Assembly (NCBI GenBank): GCA_016791425.1
Contig: JAEUMQ010000001.1
Coordinates: 499,138 to 563,137 of the forward strand
From: Hyphomonadaceae bacterium
GTDB lineage: Bacteria > Pseudomonadota > Alphaproteobacteria > Caulobacterales > Aquidulcibacteraceae
Reading direction: 5' to 3'
Length of the DNA: 64,000 nucleotides
The position numbers were made by a program, and so were the translations under genes. Of the stretch, positions 55,711-64,000 are shown piece after piece (position 1 is the stretch's first letter; the number at the start of each line of letters is the position of its first letter). The notes under the pieces were generated by a model. The model was given only the letters and a program-made list of their open reading frames with translations, ran no database searches and had not been told where the DNA came from.

Positions 55711-56237
55711 CGCCGCGCTCCCTGCAGCGCGCGCTGCGTCGGACCCGTGTTCATGTAGAGGCTGCGCACCAGCGGAAAGAAGAGCGCCGTCACCGCCGCC
55801 GCCTGCGCGAACTGCATCGCCGAAGCGCCTTTTCCGAACGCGATGGGCGCCAGGAACATCGCCGCCAGCGTCGTCGCCGCGGTCGTCGCGATGAAGCCGC
55901 CCCAGATCGAGGCCAGCGTCGGCGCCGACATGATCGCCGCGAACGAGCGCCCGAGCAGGAAGGTGAGAAGGTAGAGCGCCGCGAAGAGCCCATAGGGCCC
56001 GCCCGCCATCTGATCGTGCAGAAGGCCGAGCGTGAAGAGCAGCGCCGGCCTCCGCCAGGTGCCGTCATCGTCCGCCGCCCATCCGTATGCGGCCCAAAGC
56101 ACGCCGAGCGGCATCGGCGGCTGCGCCACGATCGGCCCAAGCGGCAGCGCCGGCAGGATCACCGTTGCGATCGCGAGCACGAGGCCCGCGGTCCGCGCCG
56201 CGCCCCGGCGCGCGCCTGGCGCGAAAAGCGCGATCAT
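55707..56237 (-). CDS. mreD: Rod shape-determining protein MreD
   Basis: 176 residues with about five membrane segments (for example TAGLVLAIATVILPAL, GPYGLFAALYLLTFLLG). MreD links the MreC/MreB complex in the inner membrane. It is poorly conserved in sequence, so the assignment rests mainly on position: it overlaps mreC at its 5' side and mrdA at its 3' side, both as ATGA. A GGPYGLFAALYLLTFLLGR core is consistent with alphaproteobacterial MreD. Confidence 0.9.
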   Translation of the reverse strand: MIALFAPGARRGAARTAGLVLAIATVILPALPLGPIVAQPPMPLGVLWAAYGWAADDDGTWRRPALLFTLGLLHDQMAGGPYGLFAALYLLTFLLGRSFAAIMSAPTLASIWGGFIATTAATTLAAMFLAPIAFGKGASAMQFAQAAAVTALFFPLVRSLYMNTGPTQRALQGARR

Positions 56238-57361
56238 TGCCCGAGCCTCGGCTGGCCGGCCCGTTGCGGCTCAGCCCGCGGCTTCGGCGGCTGCCCCGGC
56301 GCCGACGCCAGCGTCGGTCGCGGCGCAGGTTCGTTCGCCGCCGCCTCGGCCGTCGCGAGCGGCCCGGGGGCCGCAGCAGGCGCTGCGGTCTGCGGACGCG
56401 GCGCGGGCGTTGTCGTTTGCGTCTCGGCTGCGTTCGCGGGGGTCGCGGCCGCGACCGGCGTGTCCGCCGCCGGCGCCTCGCTCGAACGCTCCGGCGCATC
56501 CTGCGGCTCGTAAGGCGCAAGCCGCACGAAATCGATCGCCTGCTGGCTCGCGGCCAACGCAACGCGCCATTGCCCGTCCCGGTCGCGCGTCGCGGCCCCA
56601 ACCTTGAGCCCGCGCGGGAAGAGCCCGCCGTCTCCCGAGGTGATGATCGTCTCGCCTTCACGCAGCCCCTGGCTGAAGAAGTCGAGCCGCGGGCTTGCCG
56701 CTTCCACCGGCCGCGTCAGCAGGTTCGGCGGATTGGAGGCTTCCCCGCGCAAGAGCGCGCGCACGCGCGATTGCGCGCCCATCACCGGGATCCGCGAATT
56801 GTAGTCGTCGAGCAGCAGCACGCGCGAAGAATGCGTCCCCACGCTCACCACGCGCCCGACGAGCCCGTGTTCGTTGAGCGCGATGAAGCCGACGCGCACG
56901 CCATGCTCGGCGCCCGCGTTCGCCACCAGCGTGCGCGTGAACGGCCCGCCCGAATCCATCACCAGCTGCGCGGCGATCGCGTCGCGCAGATCGGCGCCCG
57001 CGCCGAACGCGTCCGGCGGCATGCGCAGCAGCGCTTCGTAGCGCTCGTTGCGCTCGGCCAGCCGCCCCGCGAGCTCGCGCCACACTCTGAGGTCGCGGTT
57101 CTCCGCTTCAAGCGCCTGCACCCGCCCCGCCGCGTTCCACATCAGGCCCACGCGCTGGAGCGTGCCCTCCACGGCGCGGAAGGGCCCCGTCGCGACGCGT
57201 GCGCCGCCCGCAGCGAGATCATCGCCGGTGGAAGCCACCGGACCGCCCATGCCGAGCTTGAACGCCAGGAGCGCGCCCGCCAGCCCGAGCAGCGCCCCCG
57301 CGGCGATCACCGCGAAGGATATCCGGATCCGCCGGCCGGTGGTTCTCAAGCGCTTCGCCAA
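56234..57361 (-). CDS. mreC: Rod shape-determining protein MreC
   Basis: 375 residues. An N-terminal membrane segment (SFAVIAAGALLGLAGALLAF) is followed by a short coiled coil and the periplasmic beta domain with VMDSGGPFTRTLVANAGAEHGVRVG and GEASNPPNLL. The C-terminal roughly 90 residues are Pro/Ala-rich and probably disordered, as in Caulobacter MreC. It scaffolds PBP2 and the elongasome. The start is 26 bases after the mreB stop on the same strand. Confidence 0.94.
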   Translation of the reverse strand: MAKRLRTTGRRIRISFAVIAAGALLGLAGALLAFKLGMGGPVASTGDDLAAGGARVATGPFRAVEGTLQRVGLMWNAAGRVQALEAENRDLRVWRELAGRLAERNERYEALLRMPPDAFGAGADLRDAIAAQLVMDSGGPFTRTLVANAGAEHGVRVGFIALNEHGLVGRVVSVGTHSSRVLLLDDYNSRIPVMGAQSRVRALLRGEASNPPNLLTRPVEAASPRLDFFSQGLREGETIITSGDGGLFPRGLKVGAATRDRDGQWRVALAASQQAIDFVRLAPYEPQDAPERSSEAPAADTPVAAATPANAAETQTTTPAPRPQTAAPAAAPGPLATAEAAANEPAPRPTLASAPGQPPKPRAEPQRAGQPRLGQ

Positions 57362-57387
57362 CGCAGATTCTCCGCGTTAAGGGTTCT

Positions 57388-58437
<1,050 letters not shown>

Positions 58438-58747
58438 TCAGACCTCGCCGCTCGCCCTTCTAGCAGACAAGCCTTTAACCTTCCCGAACCCCGCGCAGCG
58501 ACGGAGCTGACGGGCGCCGTCGCCGCCGCCGGGATCCTGCCGTATCCATCGGATGAGGCGACCACATGCCGCCGGGCCGACAGTCACAGCGCGCCCGGAA
58601 ACCCCGAATCGCCCGCAGCTGACACTGTCGCGCCGCATTCTTAACAATGGTGAAAGGATTTGGCGGTCGAGCCCGGCCCCCGCAAGCCCCGCTTGCGGCC
58701 CAAACTCAGTCCGCCCAAATGAAGCTGTGGGGAATGTAAGACTTCCG
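58438..58747. other. Divergent region between mreB and the membrane protease gene
   Basis: 310 bases with no gene. The TTAACAATGGTGAAAGGATT stretch near 58643 is less GC-rich than its surroundings and could hold promoter elements. I could not define them. Confidence 0.35.
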
Positions 58748-60415
58748 ATGGGGCGCCTGCCCAAGCTCGACCGGCGGCCGGCAACGCGGCTGCTCGCGGC
58801 GCTCGCCGCCGCGGCGCTGGTGCTGTTCGCGCCGGCGGCCGTCGTGCGTGCGCAATCGAACACATCGTCGGAGGCGGCCTTTACCGGCGCCGTCCGGGTC
58901 GCGCTCATCCTGGAATCCCCGCAGGGGCGCTACCTGCACTCCACCGGCTCCGGCTTCGTCGTCGCCCCCAACTATGTCGTAACGGCCGCCCATGTCGTTG
59001 CGCCCGCCCGGCAGATCCAGGGCATCAGGATCAGCATCGTCGCCCCCGGCGCGGCCGGCCCCGCCGAGGCCCAGGTCGTGCGCTTCTCGGCGCTTCAGGA
59101 CCTCGCGATCCTCCGCTTCGACGGCCCCAGCCCCCCGCCGCTGACCATCTCCACCGTCACGCCCTCCCCCGGCGACGCCGTCGTCGCGCTCGGCTATCCG
59201 GACATGGACGATCTGCGCAGCCCGCCGGCCGAGATCGTCCGGCCCACGCCTCCGAGCCGTTCGGCCGGCGCCATCGCCAGTCTCCGCGACCGCGCGCCCA
59301 CCGGGGACCCGATCCCGACCATAAATCACGAAGCCGCGATCTCCTCCGGCTCCTCCGGCGGCCCGCTCCTCGACGGCTGCGGCCGCGTCATCGGCGTCAA
59401 TTCCTGGCACGCCCGCGGCGGCGAGACGCTGTCCGCCCGCGGCGTCGCCATCCGGGTCCCTCCGCTCGTCGAGTTCCTGCGCGAGGCGAACATCTCTCCG
59501 GACTTGTCGGACGACCGCTGCGTCACCGCGCTGGAGCGCGCCGAGGCCGAGCGCGACGCCGCTGTGGCCGCCCTCGCCGAGCAGAACGACGACATCCGCC
59601 GCCGCCTGGCCGAGGCTGATCGCCTCACCCGTTTCACGCTCTTCGCGGTCGTGGCCGGCGGCGTTCTCTTCCTCACCTCGCTCGCCATGATGATGATCGC
59701 GCTTTTCGGCATGCGCCGGGGCGCGGTCGCGCCTGCGCCGTCGGCGCCCGCCTCACAGAATGCGGCGGCGCAGAGCGCGCCCTTGGAGCCGCGCGTCGAG
59801 CCGATCGATGACGCGGGCGACCTGGTCGTTCTGCCGCCGACCACGGCGGCGGTGACGCCCGTGGCCTCCGCCGATGAGCCCGCCCGCCGCCGCTGGTGGC
59901 CGATGGCCGTGCTGATCGCGGCGGCCGCCGTCGCGATCGGATTCGTCCTGCCGCTGGCGGTGCAGGTGATGCGATCGAGCGCCGACATGCGCCGCGCCGC
60001 CGGCGAAGCCGACTTCGCGGGCCGTCACATCTGCCGCTTCGATCCCGCGGCGAGCGGCGTTCGCGAAGGCGCCGACACCAGCTTCGCCATCGACGCCGCC
60101 GGCTGCGTCAACGCCCGCACCCTCTACGCCCCCGCCTCCGGCGGTCTCCTGAAGCGCGTCGTGCTGAACGAAAGCCGCGGCATGATCGAAGTGGTCACGC
60201 TTTCCACCCGCACCGGCGAGTTCCGCCGCGAGCATTTCGCGTTGACGGACGAGCGCCTCGCCGAAGCCCGCGCCGCCGCGCGGGAGACCCCGGCGCCGGA
60301 GCGCTGCGAAGCCTCCGCCCGCACCGGCGTCGCGCGCCGAAACGCCGCCCTGCAGCACTTCGTGACGGGCCAACCCGTGCAACGCGCCGTCTGGCGCTGC
60401 CAGAAGGCGCCGTGA
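58748..60415 (+). CDS. Membrane-anchored trypsin-like serine protease (S1C/DegP-like core)
   Basis: 555 residues. A signal segment (ATRLLAALAAAALVLFAPAA) opens the protein. The protease domain has the triad His82 (TAAHVV), Asp118 (SALQDLAIL) and Ser203 (SSGSSGGPLL). Two membrane segments lie at about 296-320 and 383-408, separated by a Pro/Ala-rich linker, and a C-terminal periplasmic domain (410-555) has ICRFDPAASGVR and MIEVVTLSTRTGEFRR. The start MGRLPKLDRR (58748) is used. Without a PDZ domain the layout differs from DegP. The substrate is unknown. Confidence 0.83.
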   Translation: MGRLPKLDRRPATRLLAALAAAALVLFAPAAVVRAQSNTSSEAAFTGAVRVALILESPQGRYLHSTGSGFVVAPNYVVTAAHVVAPARQIQGIRISIVAPGAAGPAEAQVVRFSALQDLAILRFDGPSPPPLTISTVTPSPGDAVVALGYPDMDDLRSPPAEIVRPTPPSRSAGAIASLRDRAPTGDPIPTINHEAAISSGSSGGPLLDGCGRVIGVNSWHARGGETLSARGVAIRVPPLVEFLREANISPDLSDDRCVTALERAEAERDAAVAALAEQNDDIRRRLAEADRLTRFTLFAVVAGGVLFLTSLAMMMIALFGMRRGAVAPAPSAPASQNAAAQSAPLEPRVEPIDDAGDLVVLPPTTAAVTPVASADEPARRRWWPMAVLIAAAAVAIGFVLPLAVQVMRSSADMRRAAGEADFAGRHICRFDPAASGVREGADTSFAIDAAGCVNARTLYAPASGGLLKRVVLNESRGMIEVVTLSTRTGEFRREHFALTDERLAEARAAARETPAPERCEASARTGVARRNAALQHFVTGQPVQRAVWRCQKAP

Positions 60416-60418
60416 ACG

Positions 60419-61333
60419 CTAACGGCGATCCCAGCCGCGATCCCAGTCGCTGCGCTCCCAACGGATGCGCGCCGCCAGCAGATCGAAACGCCGATTGAGA
60501 TCGTTGCGCTCCCACTCGTTGAGCCCGCCTGAGCGGCGGTAATTCGCTTCGAGCCCCACCAGCGTCCGGTACTCGTTGCGCAGCCGCGCCGCCTCCGCGC
60601 GGGTGAGCGTACCGTCGCGCACGCCGCGATCGATGCGCCGGTCGAGCTCCGCTTGCCGCTCATTGATGTTCCACCAGCCGCCCGGACGTCCCGGCCCGCC
60701 AGGACGTCCCTGGCCGTCAGTGCGCTCGAACCGGATTTGCGCCGACAGCGCATCGAACCGCCGGTCGAGATCGGCGCGCTCGCGCGGATCGAGGCCGCCG
60801 CCGGTGCGCCGGTACTGCGCCTCCAGCGCCGCGATGTTGTTGAATTCGCTCCGTAGACGGATGGCTTCGCCGCGCGACAGCGAGCCGTCGCGCACGCCGC
60901 GATCGATCCGCGCGTCGAGATCGGCCTGCCGCTCGTTGATGCTCCGCCAGCCGCCGCCCAATGCCGGCACCGGTCCCGGCCCGGCTTGTCCATATCCGGG
61001 CCCGCCCGGACCGGGCCGCCCCTGCGCGTCGTGGCGCTGCACATTGATCCGCGCCGCGAGCGCGTCATAGCGCTGGTCGAGATCGAGGCGCTCGCGCGCA
61101 TCGAGGCCGCCGCCGCTGCGCCGATGCTGCGTCTCCAGCACGATGAGATCGCGGAACTCCGCACGCAGCCGCGCCGCTTCCGGCGCCGACAAGGATCCGT
61201 CCCGGATCCCCGCATCGATGCGCGCATCGATATTGGCCTGCCGCTGCTCGAGGCTCATCCATTGCTGCGCTGCAGCAGGGCTCGCCAAGGCAAGCGCCGC
61301 CGCGCTCGCCATGAAAGCGATGGTCTTCTTCAT
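60419..61333 (-). CDS. Secreted protein of three repeated helical domains
   Basis: 304 residues. After a signal peptide (AFMASAAALALASPAAAQQ) three copies of a roughly 75-residue domain follow: about 25-101, 129-205 and 220-294. Each contains SINERQADLDARIDRGVRDG, then EAxRLRxEF, LExxYRR and DLDRRFDALxxxIRxxR. Gly/Pro-rich linkers join them. A second protein (61461-62042) holds two more copies. No named family recognised; the copies are highly charged and helical, suggesting binding or structural use in the periplasm or outside the cell. Confidence 0.8.
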   Translation of the reverse strand: MKKTIAFMASAAALALASPAAAQQWMSLEQRQANIDARIDAGIRDGSLSAPEAARLRAEFRDLIVLETQHRRSGGGLDARERLDLDQRYDALAARINVQRHDAQGRPGPGGPGYGQAGPGPVPALGGGWRSINERQADLDARIDRGVRDGSLSRGEAIRLRSEFNNIAALEAQYRRTGGGLDPRERADLDRRFDALSAQIRFERTDGQGRPGGPGRPGGWWNINERQAELDRRIDRGVRDGTLTRAEAARLRNEYRTLVGLEANYRRSGGLNEWERNDLNRRFDLLAARIRWERSDWDRGWDRR

Positions 61334-61460
61334 TGTGGTCGTCCTCGTCGGATGCGCCCCTCGCATCGCCGGGAGAAAATCCGCCCTGTCCTCATCGTGT
61401 CAAGAACGCGCGAAACGCCGGCGCATCTCTGCGCCGGCGCCGTTGCGTGCTGCGGTGAAG

Positions 61461-62042
61461 CTAGAACCGCGTGGCCCAATCGCGGCGCTCCCAGCGGATC
61501 CGCTGCGCCAATCGGTCGAAGCGATCGTCGAGGATCTGCCGCTCGCGGATATCGAGGCCCCCGCCCGTGCGCCGGAATTGCGCCTCCTGCCGCGCGATAT
61601 CGTTGAACTCGCGCCGCAGCGAGACTGCTTCCGGCCGCGTCAGATCCCCGTTGCGCACGCCGACATCGATGCGTCGATCGAGTTCGCGCTGCCGCGCATT
61701 GATGTTGGTCCAGGCGCTTGGCCCGCCCCGCCGCTCCTGCGCGTCATGACGTTGATAGGCGATGCGTTGACTCAAGCCGTCGAAGCGCCGGTCGAGATCG
61801 CGCCGCTCCCATTCGTTCAGCCCGTTCGCACGATAGCGTCGCTCCAGCGCCGCGATCTGTCCGTATTCGGTGCGCAACTGATAGGCTTCGTTGCGCGTCA
61901 GCGAGCCGTTTCTCACGCCCGCGTCGATCCGCGCGTCGAGGTTCGCCTGCCGCTGATTGATGCTTTGCCACGGCGCCGCCGACGCCGGCGCAGCGAGGCC
62001 AAGCGCCATCGCGCTCACCGCGCAAGCCAAAAGAAGTCTCAT
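61461..62042 (-). CDS. Secreted protein of two repeated helical domains
   Basis: 193 residues, a shorter paralogue of the 60419-61333 protein. It has a signal peptide (LLLACAVSAMALGLAAPASA) and two copies of the same domain at about 25-100 and 111-187, sharing QxQANLDARID, GVRNGxLT, DRRFDxLxxRI and the RIRWERRDW ending. It lies upstream of its paralogue on the same strand, with 127 bases between them, so the pair arose by tandem duplication and domain gain or loss. Both end in Trp-Asp/Arg-rich tails. Confidence 0.8.
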   Translation of the reverse strand: MRLLLACAVSAMALGLAAPASAAPWQSINQRQANLDARIDAGVRNGSLTRNEAYQLRTEYGQIAALERRYRANGLNEWERRDLDRRFDGLSQRIAYQRHDAQERRGGPSAWTNINARQRELDRRIDVGVRNGDLTRPEAVSLRREFNDIARQEAQFRRTGGGLDIRERQILDDRFDRLAQRIRWERRDWATRF

Positions 62043-62184
62043 GGTCGTCCTCGTTCAAACTACGTCCCCGTAGCTTTTGAACGCGCGACCTCGCCAAAGG
62101 CGTCGCACTCTTACTGCACGATAATGTGAGTCAGAAGCTCAACCCTGCCTGAACGCTGCAACAGCGCACACGTTGCAACTCAGC

Positions 62185-62214
62185 CTCCCCCTCTCCCCAA
62201 GGGGAGAGGGGGAG
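62185..62214. repeat. Single hairpin arm of the repeat family after leuA
   Basis: CTCCCCCTCTCCCC and GGGGAGAGGGGGAG form a perfect 14-bp stem with an AA loop, 23 bases past the leuA stop. No T-run follows in the leuA direction, so it reads as a repeat arm rather than a standard terminator, though it could protect the 3' end of the mRNA. Confidence 0.5.
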
Positions 62215-62236
62215 CCCTATTTTGGAATGTCTCGAA

Positions 62237-63778
62237 CTAGGCCGCGCTTTCCTGCGCGTCCGGTCCGCGCGCGCGCAGCGCCACGAGCCGGTTGAGCGCC
62301 GCGACATAAGCCTTCGCCGACGCAACGAGCGTATCGGCGTCCGCCGCGCGCGCCGCCGCCACGCGCCCGTTCTCGGAGAGACGCACCGAGACTTCCGCCT
62401 GCGCGTCGGTCCCTTCCGTCACCGCGTGCACCTGATAAAGCGCCAGCGACGCCTCGTGCGGAACCGCCGCCTTGATCGCGTTGAACACCGCATCGACCGA
62501 GCCGTTGCCCGTCGCGCTCTGCTTCACGTCATGGCCATCGACCGTGAGCTCGATGTCCGCCGTCTGCGGCCCGTCGGTGCCGGCCACCACCCGCAGCCGC
62601 GCCACCTGGATGGAATCGTGCCCGTGCGCGATCGCGTCATCGACGAGCGCGATCAGGTCTTCGTCATAGATCGCGCGCTTGCGGTCGGCGAGGTCCTTGA
62701 ACCGCGCGAACGCATCGGCGAGCTCGTTGTCCGCCAGCGTGTAGCCGAGTTCGCCGAGCTTCGACTTGAACGCATGCCGCCCCGAGAGCTTCCCGAGCAC
62801 CAGGTGCGTCTGCCCCTGCCCCACGTCTTCCGGGCTCATGATCTCGTAGGTCTGCGAATGCTTCAGCATCCCGTCCTGATGGATGCCGCTCTCATGGCTG
62901 AACGCGTTCTTGCCGACGATCGCCTTGTTGTACTGCACCGGGAAGCCCGTGATCCGGCTCACCATCTGCGACACGCGCGTCAGCTTGGTGGAATCGATCT
63001 GCGTCTCGAACGGCAGCGCGTCGCGCCGCACGCGCAGCGCCATCACCACTTCCTCCAGCGCCGCATTGCCCGCCCGCTCGCCGAGCCCGTTCACCGCGCA
63101 CTCGATCTGCCGCGCCCCGTTCATCGCCGCCGCGATCGAGTTCGCCACCGCGAGCCCGAGATCATTGTGGCAATGCGCCGAGAAGATCACTTTGTCCGCG
63201 CCCGGAACGCTCTCGATGAGGTCGGCGAAGATCGCGCCGTACTCGCTGGGAAACGAATAGCCGACCGTGTCGGGGATATTGATGGTCGTCGCGCCCGCCC
63301 GGATCGCGATCTCGACACAGCGCCGCAGGAAATCCCGCTCCGTGCGCGTGGCGTCCTCGGCGCTCCACTCCACGTCCTCCACATGGTTGCGCGCCCGCGT
63401 CACGCTCTGGTGGATCGCCTCCAGCACTTCCTCGGGGCTCTTGTTGAGCTTGTGCTTCATGTGGATGGGCGAGGTCGAGATGAAGGTGTGGATGCGCGGC
63501 CGCACCGCCCCCTTCACCGACTCCGCGCACGCATCGATGTCCTTCGGCCCGGCCCGCGACAGCCCCGCCACGATCGCCTCGCGGACGACCCCCGCCACCG
63601 CCTTCACCGCCGCGAAATCCCCCGGGCTGGCCGCCGGAAATCCCGCCTCGATGACATCGACGCCCATGCCGTCGAGCGCCTGGGCGAGCTCGAGCTTGTC
63701 CGCGTGGGTCATGGAGGCGCCCGGCGATTGCTCGCCGTCGCGCATGGTCGTGTCGAAGATACGGACTTGATCGGGCAT
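62237..63778 (-). CDS. leuA: 2-isopropylmalate synthase
   Basis: 513 residues. It condenses acetyl-CoA with 2-oxoisovalerate, the first committed step of leucine synthesis, and is feedback-inhibited by leucine. The catalytic barrel opens DTTMRDGEQSPGASM, SAHCHNDLGLAVAN binds the metal, and GIHQDGMLK is near the C-end of the barrel. The C-terminal roughly 130 residues are the allosteric domain. MPDQVRIFDTT (63778) is chosen over a TTG four codons upstream. A leucine-rich leader and alternative hairpins lie just before it. Confidence 0.96.
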   Translation of the reverse strand: MPDQVRIFDTTMRDGEQSPGASMTHADKLELAQALDGMGVDVIEAGFPAASPGDFAAVKAVAGVVREAIVAGLSRAGPKDIDACAESVKGAVRPRIHTFISTSPIHMKHKLNKSPEEVLEAIHQSVTRARNHVEDVEWSAEDATRTERDFLRRCVEIAIRAGATTINIPDTVGYSFPSEYGAIFADLIESVPGADKVIFSAHCHNDLGLAVANSIAAAMNGARQIECAVNGLGERAGNAALEEVVMALRVRRDALPFETQIDSTKLTRVSQMVSRITGFPVQYNKAIVGKNAFSHESGIHQDGMLKHSQTYEIMSPEDVGQGQTHLVLGKLSGRHAFKSKLGELGYTLADNELADAFARFKDLADRKRAIYDEDLIALVDDAIAHGHDSIQVARLRVVAGTDGPQTADIELTVDGHDVKQSATGNGSVDAVFNAIKAAVPHEASLALYQVHAVTEGTDAQAEVSVRLSENGRVAAARAADADTLVASAKAYVAALNRLVALRARGPDAQESAA

Positions 63779-63823
63779 GGCTGTCCCCAAACGCTCTCGA
63801 ATTGTGTCGGTCTATGCTCTTTT

Positions 63824-63858
63824 CCCCGGCGGCATGAGAAGACCCGCCGGGACGGCGG
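63824..63858 (-). promoter_or_regulatory. Mutually exclusive hairpins upstream of leuA (putative attenuator)
   Basis: One hairpin pairs CCGCCG (63844-63849) with CGGCGG (63853-63858). The other pairs CCGCCGGG (63844-63851) with CCCGGCGG (63825-63832). Both use 63844-63849, so they cannot form together. On the minus strand the small one forms first and is followed by GTCTTCTC, a weak U-rich tract. It lies directly after the leader stop at 63862, as in a leucine attenuator. Confidence 0.55.
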
Positions 63859-63861
63859 TCC

Positions 63862-63924
63862 TCAGGCCCCAGGGCTGGTAAGTCGGCCTCTAAGTCGAGA
63901 CAGCAGGGGTCTAAGCAGACGCAT
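63862..63924 (-). CDS. Leucine-rich leader peptide of leuA (putative)
   Basis: A 20-residue ORF from ATG 63924 to TGA: MRLLRPLL, then SRLRGRLTSPGA. Six of the first fifteen residues are leucine, in two Leu-Leu pairs (codons 3-4 and 7-8), the hallmark of a leu leader. It ends a few bases before the competing hairpins. No strong ribosome site precedes the ATG; a longer overlapping frame from a GTG exists but is not Leu-rich. The function would be to sense charged tRNA-Leu and control leuA. Confidence 0.6.
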   Translation of the reverse strand: MRLLRPLLSRLRGRLTSPGA

Positions 63925-64000
63925 GCGTGAACTAAGCCATAAAAAGCAAAAGCTGCCGCCACCCTACGCCAAACGGACGCCGCAGCGCAACAAACTTGCG

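Noticed and set aside
60419-62042. Resemblance of the repeated domain to EF-hand calcium loops (DGxLxxxE)
   Set aside because: The first two loop ligands are Arg and Val rather than acidic, so calcium binding is not supported.
62131-62325. A short minus-strand ORF in the gap downstream of leuA
   Set aside because: It overlaps the repeat arm and the leuA end, has no ribosome site and no family signature.

Overview
The window is GC-rich chromosomal DNA from an alphaproteobacterium. Caulobacterales or a Hyphomonadaceae-like lineage is my best guess, from the TonB receptor with a carboxypeptidase-like N-terminal domain, the NDUFA9-type SDR gene and the abundance of GC-rich hairpin elements, but this was not tested. 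Coding density is high, many genes are joined by ATGA or GTGA overlaps, and I found no rRNA, tRNA, CRISPR array, prophage or transposase.

Layout: (1) 1-4953, minus strand: pheT (cut by the window edge), a small membrane-anchored protein, pheS, rplT, rpmI and infC. This is the usual IF3-L35-L20-PheST cluster, interrupted by a heptosyltransferase-like GT9 gene and an opposing membrane-protein gene. (2) 5122-10586: small proteins, a second GT9 and a GT4 glycosyltransferase, an alpha/beta hydrolase, a TPR protein and mtgA. (3) 10579-20182, minus strand: queG (with a repeat element inside the reading frame), a CDF metal transporter, a VapBC-type toxin-antitoxin pair, gltB, a VOC-fold protein and gltD. 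(4) 20351-26975: uppP, DUF488, a membrane protein, an NDUFA9-like SDR, a secreted-protein/C39-peptidase pair, and the agmatine-to-putrescine operon (aguA, DsbA-fold gene, aguB). (5) 27093-35932: a large TonB-dependent receptor, a GT39 membrane glycosyltransferase, a DUF262/DUF1524 defence-like protein, murI and a VanX-type dipeptidase. (6) 36117-42839, all plus strand: a metallo-beta-lactamase-fold protein without its metal motif, two tiny membrane proteins, a CoxE-type VWA protein, a class III cyclase-like protein, a flavin monooxygenase that seems to start at CTG, and a serine-beta-lactamase-fold protein without its nucleophile. (7) 42856-52424: mixed housekeeping and accessory genes. (8) 52536-58437, minus strand: rodA, mrdA, mreD, mreC and mreB, the cell-elongation operon. 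(9) 58748-63924: a membrane serine protease, two secreted proteins built from one repeated domain, and leuA preceded by a leucine-rich leader peptide and competing hairpins.

Peptidoglycan supply is a recurring theme: uppP (lipid carrier), murI (D-Glu), a D-Ala-D-Ala dipeptidase, mtgA (glycan polymerisation) and the rod elongasome. Nitrogen metabolism appears as GOGAT (gltBD) and agmatine catabolism. The most unusual signals are a family of hairpin-bounded repeats about 110-150 bp long, one of which is translated inside queG; non-AUG starts, of which AUA for infC and CTG for the monooxygenase stand out; two hydrolase-fold proteins that have lost their catalytic residues; a leuA attenuator; and a solitary cyclase-like protein with altered active-site residues.
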